Assembly: GCA_010279815.1 (NCBI GenBank) | Contig: QEOQ01000028.1 | Span: 22,088-33,159, forward strand | Direction of reading: 5' to 3' | DNA from: Brachionus plicatilis | Lineage: Eukaryota > Rotifera > Eurotatoria > Ploima > Brachionidae | Length of the DNA stretch: 11,072 bases | Shown: piece by piece, positions 1 through 7,919 of the stretch | Layout: the number at the start of each line of letters is the position of its first letter | Numbering within the stretch: position 1 is the first letter of the stretch | Notes under the pieces: generated by a model | Told to the model about the DNA's origin: nothing | Database searches by the model: none | Seen by the model: only the letters and a program-made list of their open reading frames with translations | Made by a program: the position numbers and the translations under genes

Positions 1-126
1 AAAATATAATAAAATAAAGATAAATAAATTTAAGTAATAAAAAGAAAATTAAAAATGATATGGTGAAATATCTATAGGTTAGACATGCCTAAATATTTGA
101 TAGTTTAGGGATAAAAGAAGAAATTG

Positions 127-548
127 TTAGGTAGCAAAAATGGCCTTAAAGGAATAATTTACTGCTATAGCTTGTACAAGCTTAACATGTTTTGAGTCGC
201 AGTATTTTTTACTACTACTACTACAATTACACAATCGAGATGGATATTCAATATATCTTGATTCGAAACCTTTTCTATATTTTTCCACCAGTCTGACGAC
301 CACTGGAACATAATGACTCAATCGTGCCCTGAAATATCACTCACTCAACTCAAAGAGTCGAAAATTTAAAAAAAATTTTAAAAAAAATTAATTATTTAAA
401 ATAATATTAGCTGAGTTCAATCATATTTTTAGCTAATGATAAGATAAGAAACTCTTGAACGTTTTGCAGGACAATATTCTACTAACATCAATAAAGCTAT
501 TTATTTTGATGTTTGTCTACCATGGATCAGCTGTTAATTCCTTGACAG
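127..548 (-). CDS. C-terminal exon(s) of an unrecognised minus-strand gene, partial
   Basis: The clearest part is a terminal exon at 328-127. It follows a good acceptor (gatatttcag) and stays open for 66 codons to a TAA at 129-127. The protein contains LSHYVPVVVRLVEKYRKG, then a C-x-C pair (LCNC), a run of four serines from a small AGT repeat, one more cysteine (KKYC), and the tail YSFKAIFAT. Codon use is protein-like throughout. A candidate preceding exon of 28 nt lies at 548-521, between a tttcag acceptor and a GTAGAC donor. It would encode VKELTADP and join in phase, with a split Trp codon across a 192-nt intron. That short exon is much less certain than the terminal one. I found no start codon or signal peptide, so the 5' end is either further right or in exons I could not see. 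I do not recognise the family. The clustered cysteines would suit an extracellular domain, but this is only a guess. Confidence 0.5.
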
Positions 549-1059
549 CTGAAAGTTTGAGTTACATTATGAGCTTTTTCAAATATTTTATAAAAATTTA
601 TTTCTCTTAAATTTTAGAATTATTAATATCTAAGAATTAATAAGAAAATGAGACAATTTAATATTAATTAATTGAATTTTGATTTTGACGCTTAGATTCA
701 CTAAAATTTGGAAAATTTTGATATAAATGTGTTAAAAAAATAAAAAATTCAATCATTAGTTAAATTAAAAGAACGAAATCGTAAGATCAGCCTCCATTTT
801 TTTAAAATTACGATCGGAATGACCTTTTAAAAAAAACAAAATTAAATTAGCATTCAATAAAAATTAAAAAAAATCAATATATCTAACTAAAATTAAAAAT
901 CTAAATTGTGTTAAAATTTATTAATAGAAAATTTAAATTAAAATATTTATTTTGGATGTGTTGATAATGTACAATCTAAATTAGCAAGCTTGGATGAGTT
1001 CAATCATATTCTTAAATTTTATGAATTATTTTAATATTTTTATTCAAACCAGGTTACCT
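549..1059. other. AT-rich intergenic or intronic stretch with no supported gene
   Basis: This stretch is mostly A/T homopolymer-like sequence with stops in all frames. The only structure I noticed is the 16-bp string TGAGTTCAATCATATT at 995-1010, which also occurs in the same orientation at 412-427. Further 5' exons of the minus-strand gene on the left could be hidden here, but none could be supported. Confidence 0.5.
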
Positions 1060-1066
1060 TATAAAA
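1060..1066 (+). promoter_or_regulatory. Candidate TATA box of the Gly/Tyr-rich peptide gene
   Basis: TATAAAA lies 94 bp before the ATG at 1154. This spacing would give a 5' UTR of roughly 60 nt. In such AT-rich DNA the motif can arise by chance, so its position ahead of a well-supported gene is the main argument. Confidence 0.4.
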
Positions 1067-1153
1067 ATAAAAAATTTTAGTCTTTAAATTCTTTAAAATT
1101 TTTTTTCAAGTATTCATAAGCACTTGATTTAGTTTTTAATTAAGTTAAGTAAA

Positions 1154-1429
1154 ATGTTTTCGAATCGATTTCTCTTCACCATTGTCTGCTTTAGCATTTT
1201 CACATTTGTGTATTCAGCTCCGTCTTCGTCAAAACTTCAGTCTGGCGGCGATGCAAATCTAAAAAGTGGTCATTTTGGTGGTTTCGGATTTGGAGCTTAT
1301 GATTACGGCATTGGAACTTATGGTGGTGGATACGGATATGCACCTAGCTATGGTTATGGTCACGGTTATGGCTATGCTGGTTACCCAGCTTATGATTATG
1401 GATACGGTGGTTATTATAAGAAAAAATAA
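1154..1429 (+). CDS. Secreted glycine/tyrosine-rich peptide, 91 aa
   Basis: This is an intact single-exon frame with ATG in a typical context (gtaaaATG). Residues 1-22 form a classic signal peptide: Arg at position 5, a hydrophobic core LFTIVCFSIFTFV, and probable cleavage after YSA. The mature part starts with a short Ser/Lys/Gly spacer. From about residue 42 it becomes a low-complexity run of Gly and Tyr with units such as GYGY, GGGYGY and YDYGYGG, plus a few Ala, Pro, Ser and His. It ends in YYKKK. Mature cysteines are absent. Similar compositions occur in structural secretions (cuticle, eggshell, silk- or glue-like proteins) and in nematode YGGYG-type antimicrobial peptides, so composition alone does not give a function. 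The region is distinctly richer in G+C than its surroundings, as expected for Gly codons. A +1-shifted open frame inside it is a shadow caused by the repeat. Confidence 0.85.
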   Translation: MFSNRFLFTIVCFSIFTFVYSAPSSSKLQSGGDANLKSGHFGGFGFGAYDYGIGTYGGGYGYAPSYGYGHGYGYAGYPAYDYGYGGYYKKK

Positions 1430-1493
1430 TTTTTATCAAAATTTTTAAACTATTTTTGAAGAATCTTTTTTAATTTAAATAATTTTTTATATA

Positions 1494-1499
1494 AATAAA
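1494..1499 (+). terminator. Poly(A) signal after the Gly/Tyr-rich peptide gene
   Basis: A canonical AATAAA occurs 65 nt beyond the TAA stop of the Gly/Tyr-rich peptide gene. The distance is normal for a short 3' UTR. Confidence 0.5.
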
Positions 1500-1500
1500 T

Positions 1501-2094
1501 ATATATCTTGTATTTTAAATGGACTAATTAATTTTATTATTTTTATTCAAATATAAAACCTTAATTTTTAAGTTTTACATTGAACTCAAATTCATTAAAG
1601 AAGATTACAGTTTTCTAATGAATGGAAGCATTCAACTTATTAATTTGAGAAATAAAGCCAGATTAAAGAACAAAGTATTAAATATTTTTGTAATTTACTA
1701 AAAAAATTAGTTATTTTCGTAAGTAAAAATTTAAAAAGATGACAAATATGATAAATTAACTTGACTAATTTTCCAAATTATGCCTAGTCAAATCCTTGGT
1801 CATGAAAATTAAATGCATCTTTAAAACATTTAAAGTTTCCATCAAATTTTGCTTAAAGCTTGTAGATTAAAAATCTTTATTTCATGCCTTGAATTTTATA
1901 TTTAAGTTTTACCTGATTTAAATTTAATGGTATGTTGCTAAATTTTAATTCTGTGAAAAATATTCTGTCCAATAATCACATGATATTAAAGTTTTTTTTT
2001 TAAATTTAAATAACATGATTTTAAAAAAATTTTGAGAAGCAATTCATTCATATACTTAGGAAAGTTTTTTTTCATTTTTGCATAAAACTTGAAA
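1501..2094. other. AT-rich intergenic region upstream of the RMI1-like gene
   Basis: I see no coding exon, RNA gene or clear repeat here. The last few hundred bases should contain the promoter and 5' UTR of the plus-strand RMI1-like gene, but no distinctive core-promoter motif stands out. Confidence 0.5.
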
Positions 2095-4562
2095 ATGACT
2101 TCAAATGTTCAAAGAATAATTGAAGAATTCAAGCGCAAACATCTAACTAAGTATTGTTTGGTGTTACCAGACGATTGGTTATGCCAGTGTGCCGAGTTTT
2201 TGACTGAAGAATCTCCAGTATTAATTTTTTTAAAACCATTTCTTGCCAATTAATCAGACAATCTTTTAATTAAGGGGAAATCAATAAATGAATACACTGA
2301 TTTAATATTTAGTCAATTATTAGACTATGATTTGAATATTATTGGCACTGAATCAACAAAAACAACTTTTTTTAAGACTACAAGCGGTATGCTAGATGGA
2401 AGCTTTTTTCTTCAAGTATTTTTAATTACGAATTCTTTAATTTTTTTTATTTCTGATGTAAATTTTATATTTTCTTTTTAGCTTAGGTATTGTATTGACA
2501 CAACTGAATCGGGCTTTTCATTAATACAAAAACTACGTGGTATCATTAGTGATAATGCTCAAGTTGATGCTGATAATGTTCCAACTGCTACTCAGGTATT
2601 CTGTTGTATATAAATTAATTAGACTTTTTTTATCTAAAAAATGAGGAATTTTTTTCAGCACATTAAAAAAAACTGAAAACAAATTATACTTAAAAGCAAC
2701 TTTAACATATTTAAAAAAATAAAAATTCAATAAAAAAAAAGGGATAAAAAAAAACTTTTCACCAATTTTTTAATATGTTGGTAACATCAAATTAATATAT
2801 ATTTTTACTAGTTTTTTAAATTATAGAATTTTTCGAAATGGTCAATTTCAATAGCCATTGATTTTGGTCAAAAATCAGAATTTTATGATTCAATGCGTTA
2901 AAAAGGTATCCCAAATTCAGGAAAATTTAATGTTTAGATTTTTTAAATTTCACGAATATTTTAAACATCTTGTTCATGGTATTCAAGATTGAAGATGTAA
3001 GTTCAATAACCTTTCAATAACATTAGAATTTTGATTAAGATATAAAAAAAAATTTTAAGTTTAAATAATTAAATAAAATGAAAAATTATCACGATTTTAT
3101 TAAAAAGTATGTTATTCAGATATTTTTAAGTATGTTTTTTTTTTAGTTTTTGTGGTGATATTTAAAAAGACCAAAAAAAATTTTAAGTTAACATTATTTT
3201 TACTCTTCCAGTTAGAGCAACGAAATGTAAAAAAAAATCGGATGCTGGCAATTTATTTAACAGATGGTAAAAATTCAATAACAGCGATTGAAAATCGAAT
3301 GATTCCGATTCTTAAAGACGATTTATTACCTGGTGTTAAAATAGAAATTTCTGGAAAAATTCCCTTTGAAAATAATGTTTTGTTGCTAGAGCCTCAGCAC
3401 GTAAAAGTTCTCGGAGGATTTGTGGAAGAAATCGCTAATTTAGACAACATGCTCCGATATATAGAAGAAGACATGTATTTTTTGAGCTAAAATTTTTTAA
3501 GATTTAATTATTAAATACATTTTTTTAAGAGCTAATAAACTTCAAAACAGATCAAACAGAGAAAAATCAAAAACTTTTGATTCCAGCTTTATTTCTACTC
3601 AGTCAAACAAAAAATTGAACTCGTTCAACTGTCACATAAAACCAGAAAAATGCTCTCAACCAAAATTCAACAATATAGACAATCAAGAGACAGACGAAGA
3701 TGAACTGCTGGTAAATTTTGATTTAGCTTCCTACAGCAAACCAGCAGGTAGAATTAATAGCCTTGAAAATACGGGTATCAAAAGACCCCCATCTACTGAT
3801 GAAATTTCGAAATATTCGAAAAATTTGACTCAAATAAATAATTTAAAAAAACAAAGAGTAAATGACATAATCGAAATTAAGGAGGAAAATGACTTTAAAA
3901 AATTTAACGATAAAAAAAATTGTAAAAATTTAAATAATGAAGATGATATTCAGTTATTGCAAATGGATGAAAATAATATCAAAACAAATAAAAATGTCAG
4001 GAGCAAGTCTTTTAGTCGAGATCCTTGTACTGAGAACAAGGAAAATCATTCAAATAATTCCGATGATTTTGACAAGTTTTTGAATAATTCTTTTGACCAA
4101 GACATAAAACAGAATAATATTCCGATAAGATTGAGCACTTTGACGGACCCGACTTTTTTGAATCTATGCTGTATGAAGAATAAGCCTGTCAGTGGTAATT
4201 TGGCAACGTGTTCACATGTTTCCAAGTGTTTTTTTGTCAAAGTAACATCTCTTTTGAAGCAGTTTAAACTTAGATGGTATCAAGAAATTTTGGCCAGTGA
4301 CGGTATTGCTGAAATGAATTGCTATATTGATAACGACCCGTTGACTGATCTGCTAGATCTCACTTGTCAAGAGGCAAAAGAATTATTCTTAAAGACTAAA
4401 GAGACAAGAGATCAAAAGTACCAGCTAATATTTGAACAAAAAAGAAAAAATTGTGAACAAAAATTAAAAAAAATTACAGCACAAATGCATTTTAAGTATA
4501 ATTTTGAAAGTGGTAAATTTTGTATATTCAAAATAGATGATATTGAATACAATAGAGCATAA
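2095..4562 (+). CDS. RMI1: RMI1-like protein (BLM-TopIIIalpha complex subunit), 5 exons, 557 aa
   Basis: RMI1 is the OB-fold scaffold that stimulates topoisomerase III alpha in the BLM dissolvasome, which dissolves double Holliday junctions. My model joins 2095-2217, 2275-2415, 2482-2595, 3212-3474 and 3530-4562 (1674 nt). Every junction is GT-AG and in phase. Residues 1-41 hold a helical segment with LPDDWLCQCAEFL, matching the family's 'P..WL..C..W' start. Residues 42-126 contain SQLLDYDL, the LDGSFFLQ strand and SLIQKLRG, which resembles the YSQIQKLRG of vertebrate RMI1. Residues 136-200 carry the OB-fold core: RMLAIYLTDG, IPILKDDLLPGVKI, LLLEPQHVKVLGG. Residues 215-440 are a Lys/Asn/Ser-rich, probably disordered linker. 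From about 448 a second OB fold appears (FFVKV, SDG, then helical LTDLLDLTCQEAK and a QKCE-like helix). It matches the RMI1 C-terminal domain that binds RMI2. Total length is near the roughly 625 aa of vertebrate RMI1. The join between exons 1 and 2 (acceptor at 2274) is the least certain. Intron 3 is unusually long (616 bp). Confidence 0.88.
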
Positions 4563-4647
4563 AATAATTGGTTAGAATTTTCCGAATATGAATATGTAAA
4601 AAGCATTAATCGAATATTTAAGTTAATTTTTTTTTTTAAATATGTAA

Positions 4648-4653
4648 AATAAA
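4648..4653 (+). terminator. Poly(A) signal of the RMI1-like gene
   Basis: AATAAA lies about 86 nt beyond the RMI1 stop codon and is followed by T-rich sequence. It is the first canonical signal downstream of the gene. Confidence 0.45.
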
Positions 4654-4835
4654 ATCTAAATTTTTGTATTTTATTAATTAAATTTAGAACACTTTGGCCC
4701 AACCTTTTTATGTGGAATGAGCTAATCAAAAAATGTGAAATTTACGGATTTTAGACTTTTAATTCTTGTATCACTTTTGCATTAAATCAAAATAAAAAAA
4801 ATCTTGTAACTAAAAATTAGCCTTCAAAATCTGAC

Positions 4836-5161
4836 AATGTGAAATTTTAGTACAAAAAATAAAAACGTTATAATTTTCTAATTGTGCAAATATGGTTATG
4901 TAAACATGTTAACAAAACAATAATGTAAAAATTTGTAGAAACGAATTCCAAACTCTGCTAAAACTCAGCAATTTTCTGTAAAATGCACACCATCAAAAAA
5001 TATTTGATTAAAATATGCAAAAAACTGCAGTTTTTGCAGACTCTAAAATTCGTTTGTACAAATTTGTACAATTTTGTACTGTTTACATACCATTTTTGTG
5101 GATTTGGAAAAAAAATTTTTACTTAAAGTGCTGTAATTTTTTTGAACTAAAATTTCACATT
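4836..5161. mobile_element. Degenerate hairpin (inverted-repeat) element, about 326 bp
   Basis: The outer ends, 4836-4850 and 5147-5161, are perfect 15-nt inverted repeats (AATGTGAAATTTTAG). Similarity continues inward with gaps. TATGTAAACA near 4897 pairs with the complement of 5082-5092, and GAAACGAATTC near 4940 with AATTCGTTT near 5048. The whole unit is therefore an old, imperfect hairpin centred near 5000. The centre has a short run of TTTGTACAA-type repeats at about 5052-5078. There is no transposase frame. The one long plus-strand open frame across the right half reads as low-complexity Phe/Lys/Asn sequence and is rejected as a gene. It is most likely a decayed miniature inverted-repeat transposable element. 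No clear target-site duplication was seen. Confidence 0.5.
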
Positions 5162-5230
5162 ACCCTAAATCTAGTAAATATTTTTTATGATTTTATCAAA
5201 GATTCAAAAATTTTAAAAACCGGCACTATA

Positions 5231-5943
5231 TCAAATAATAGCGGACAAAGTAATAGTTTCAAATAATAGTAAAAATCAAATAATAGTTTTTAAAAAATTG
5301 TTTTCAAATAATAATTTTCAAATAGTTGTTTTTAAATAATAGTATTTTCAAATAACGACTTTTTCGAATAGGAGTTATTTCAAACAATAGTGAATTTTTT
5401 CTAACTATTGGTTTATTGGTTTTAAAGACTTTGGAAAATTTGCTTGAAGTTCATCGAAAACTGATAAAATGTCTTTTTGTGGAACAAAAGGAAAGAGTTT
5501 AAGATATTTTTAAAATTTTTTAAATTCCATGCTGACGTTAATCTTGGCATAAAAACTTTGAAAACTCTTGTTAGAAATATCCTACTGTAAACAAGTAAGT
5601 TCCTCAATTTAGACTAGAGCAAAATTTTACAGATGTAATTATCGATCAATTGGGTGATACATATTCAAAACAAAGAAAGCAATTAAAAAAAATAACCGTA
5701 TTAAGTTCTTATGTAAAAACTATGATTCAAACAAAATATTAGATTATATTGATAATAAAGTATGTAATATTAGATAATTTTTAATTAGATATTTTTTTAA
5801 AATTTTTTTTCTATGATTTGATTGACAATTATTTAATTTACACTTATTTGAATAAACTAATATTTAAACTAACTATTGTCTAATTTTTCTACTGTTTGAA
5901 AAGACAATTATTTGGAAACTATTATTTGAAAACTATTATTTGA
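5231..5943. mobile_element. Foldback-like element: arms of degenerate CAAATAATAG repeats
   Basis: The left arm (5231-5390) holds about eight degenerate copies of a 10-11-nt unit, TCAAATAATAG, spaced by T-rich or A-rich linkers. Variants include CAAATAGTTG, CAAATAACG and CAAACAATAG. The right arm (about 5872-5943) has four or five copies of the reverse complement, CTATTATTTGA, and ends with one perfect copy. The two outer ends match over TCAAATAATAG and share CTAT just outside it. Terminal inverted repeats made of short direct repeats are the hallmark of Foldback-type elements. The roughly 480-bp middle is less repetitive and contains exon-like scraps, for example 5633-5742, a 35-codon frame after an acceptor-like ttttacag. 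Those scraps are not assignable. The boundaries are my estimate. Confidence 0.5.
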
Positions 5944-6040
5944 TAGCTTCCCTAAAAACCAGTTTGAATCAGTGGTTTTAGCGTTGCGTTGTAAAAGGCT
6001 GTTAGTAATTTTCCCCACAAATTTAATATTTGATAAGAGC

Positions 6041-6391
6041 AAATTTAGTAAATTTCCCACAAATATAATAAAGCAATAATATTTTAAGAAAAAAAACAAT
6101 TTTTTAGTAGACAAGTAATTTATTCAGTTAATATTAACTAAATATGAAATAATAGAACAAAAAAATGAAAAGTTACATTTTTAAGAAAAGTATTTACTAT
6201 TAAATATAAATAAAAAAATATATTGAAAGAAAACACATTAAAATGTATAAAATGTAACTTTTCATTTTTTTTGTTCTATTATTTCATATTTAGTTAATAT
6301 TAACTGAATAAATTACTTGTCTACTAAAAAAATTGTTTTTTTTCTTAAAATATTATTGTTTTATTATATTTGTGGGAAATTTACTAAATTT
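6041..6391. repeat. Near-perfect 351-bp palindrome (arms 141/143 nt, spacer 67 nt)
   Basis: Left arm 6041-6181 and right arm 6249-6391 are reverse complements. By eye the only differences are one G/A mismatch (near 6073) and two single-base length changes in homopolymer runs, so identity is about 98%. The spacer is 6182-6248. The arms carry distinctive blocks such as GTAGACAAGTAATTTATTC and TTTCCCACAAATATAATA, so the match is not a by-product of low complexity. A related CCCACAAAT-TTAATA block just outside the left arm (about 6014-6030) suggests the arm derives from a local repeat. There is no coding potential and no obvious target-site duplication. It could be a young hairpin transposon, a recent local inverted duplication, a source of hairpin RNA, or an assembly or library foldback artefact. 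Confidence 0.85.
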
Positions 6392-6666
6392 AAATTTTAT
6401 AAAACTTTTTTTTTATCTCATTCATAAACTGAAAAACACATAAACTTAAAAGCAACCTTAAATCTGTGGCTTGCAACTTTATTTTGAATAATTCTTTTCT
6501 CTTTATTCGAAAAAGAAGAATCTCATTTTTTTCAAGTTGATTGCCGGTATAGCCGAAAAAATATTTCAAAAAAATTTTTTTTTTTTAAATAATCTTTAAT
6601 TTCTTATTCAATAAATTAAAAATCAAACTCAATCGTATTGAATTTTTCTTTTTTTCTTTTTAGCAA

Positions 6667-7243
6667 ATGAAAAAAATTATTTTTGAAAAATTAGGGAAAC
6701 ATATTATGTAAGTTGCATTGATTGTAAAATTTTGTTTTAATTTATCTTAAATTTTAATTTTAAAAAAAAATTTTTTTGGCTCAATTTTTATCAAATTTTA
6801 CAACCCCTAAAACCATTTCAGTTTAAGTTATAAAATTCAAAAAATCAAGCACAATTATTTCATGTTTAACTTTTTTGTGATTTCATTTAAAATTAATATT
6901 TTTTATCTTAATATACAGCTTTTATTTTGAAAAGCTTTATTTTAAAAATGTTCAAAGTCAATTGACATGGAAGCCGATGATTCTTAAAAGGCTAAACATG
7001 GATCTCACGATTCTCAAAGAAAGAAGAGAGAGCAGAATTAATGAAATAATTAAAAAATTTAAAGACGAATCCTCTGACAATCAAATAAATAATATTAAAT
7101 TAAAAGGTGTCACATATGATGAAAAATCTGAACTGAGTATGTTATTCAAATGTTACTTTACATCAATATCTACTTCTTTGGAATCATCATTTGAAGAATC
7201 AATTCAATTTTTTAAATTGAATTTTTTAAAAAGTTGGTCTTAA
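6667..7243 (+). CDS. Unrecognised small spliced gene, about 121 aa
   Basis: The first coding exon is 6664-6707. It lies between a strong pyrimidine-tract acceptor (tttttctttttag) and a consensus donor (AT|GTAAGT), with ATG at 6667 giving MKKIIFEKLGKHI. A 211-nt intron ends at atatacag (6918), and the frame continues in phase from 6919. Exon 2 reads FYFEKLYFKNVQSQLTWKP, then a charged, probably helical or coiled-coil stretch (LKERRESRINEIIKKFKDES), then KLKGVTYDEKSEL. It can run on to the TAA at 7243. Alternatively it splices at the GTATGT donor near 7139-7144 to later exons I could not place. The frame upstream of the ATG contains a stop, and a donor near 6550 suggests an untranslated first exon. 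I do not recognise the protein family. The exon-like codon use and matched splice phases are the support. If it is alternatively spliced, the inverted-repeat element at 7269-7787 would lie in an intron. Confidence 0.45.
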
Positions 7244-7268
7244 CACTCAAAAGTCCGACATTTTTTAA

Positions 7269-7787
7269 ACCTCTAAGGACCGGCGGTGTCAAATTGACAC
7301 TTTTTATTAAAACATGCAAAATACTCGACAAATTTTAGGTTTTTTAAAGTTAAAAGGACTAAATTTGATAAAAAAAATAAATATTTTATCCTGAATGAAT
7401 TTTAGGTCTATTAAAGTTCTACACTCTAGTCAAATTTGTACATTGTACAATCAAATTTAGCATAGACATATCAAAATTCATCATAAACGCTGATATCTTG
7501 GTATTGTCTGTGTTCCTTGTTGCAAAGCTGGTTGGTCCGGGTTTCTCATTGAAATTAATTTTCTTTCTTAGTGATTAATCTTCTCCATTCTTTAGCTTTG
7601 TCCAAAAAACCCCAATTTTTCTTGTCTTGTCAAGATTTTGGTCCAAGTTTACCCTTTTTGGCTATTTTAATTTAAATTTTTTTATTTATTTTATTTAAAT
7701 AGTTTATAATCAATTTTGGCAAAATGTCAATAAAATTATACAATAAATTGAAAAAGTGTCAAATTGACACCGTCGGTCCTTAGAGGT
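7269..7787. mobile_element. Non-autonomous DNA transposon (MITE-like), 519 bp with 37-bp terminal inverted repeats
   Basis: The ends, 7269-7305 and 7751-7787, are inverted repeats of 37 nt with a single difference (GGCGG versus GACGG). Each starts ACCTCTAAGGACC and contains an internal 15-nt palindrome, GTGTCAAATTGACAC, a plausible transposase-binding site present at both ends. The interior is AT-rich, with a more complex stretch at about 7440-7660 but no open transposase frame. TTAA immediately precedes the left end, but the right flank is ATAT, so a clean TTAA duplication is absent. Terminal repeats beginning with C-rich sequence next to TTAA hint at a piggyBac-type family, but this is tentative. 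The near-identical ends point to fairly recent activity. Confidence 0.8.
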
Positions 7788-7919
7788 ATATTTTTTTTTG
7801 CATGAAAATTTAATTTTTTTTATTCAAAATTTCAATTTTTATTTTTGTTTTTGATACCAAATAAAATTGGTGAAATAAAATTACCAAAAAACTTTTTTCA
7901 AAAAAAAATATTTAAAGAT

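Noticed and set aside
1266..1448. 60-aa plus-strand frame inside the Gly/Tyr-rich gene
   Set aside because: It is a +1 shadow of the Gly/Tyr repeat (Met/Val/Leu-rich translation of GGT/TAT codons). The signal-peptide frame is clearly the real one.
2533..2730. Minus-strand open frame across RMI1 exon 3 and intron 3
   Set aside because: It is antisense shadow of a coding exon plus AT-rich intron, with low-complexity translation.
3152..3211. Upstream start of the RMI1 OB-fold frame (reading from 3152)
   Set aside because: This part translates as a Lys/Phe run through the pyrimidine tract of the intron. The acceptor at 3210-3211 joins in phase to exon 3.
3475..3614. Stop codon at 3490 as the true end of one gene, with a separate gene starting at 3615
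   Set aside because: A 55-nt GT-AG intron (3475-3529) removes the stop. The downstream frame is open from 3530 and encodes coherent sequence joining to the C-terminal RMI1 domain.
4046..4729. Minus-strand frames antisense to RMI1 exon 5 and its 3' UTR
   Set aside because: They are shadows of the real plus-strand coding frame. The products are low-complexity and have no motifs.
5015..5266. 83-aa plus-strand open frame
   Set aside because: It crosses the right arm of the degenerate hairpin element and the first Foldback repeats. Its composition is AT-driven Phe/Lys/Asn, with no start context or motif.
5231..5390. CRISPR-like array of short repeats
   Set aside because: The units are only 10-11 nt and degenerate, the spacers are irregular and AT-only, and the setting is eukaryotic. 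The inverted second array fits a Foldback element better.
5908..6114. 68-aa minus-strand open frame between the Foldback-like arm and the palindrome
   Set aside because: It overlaps the repeat arms of two elements and translates to low-complexity Phe/Leu/Asn/Lys sequence without motifs.
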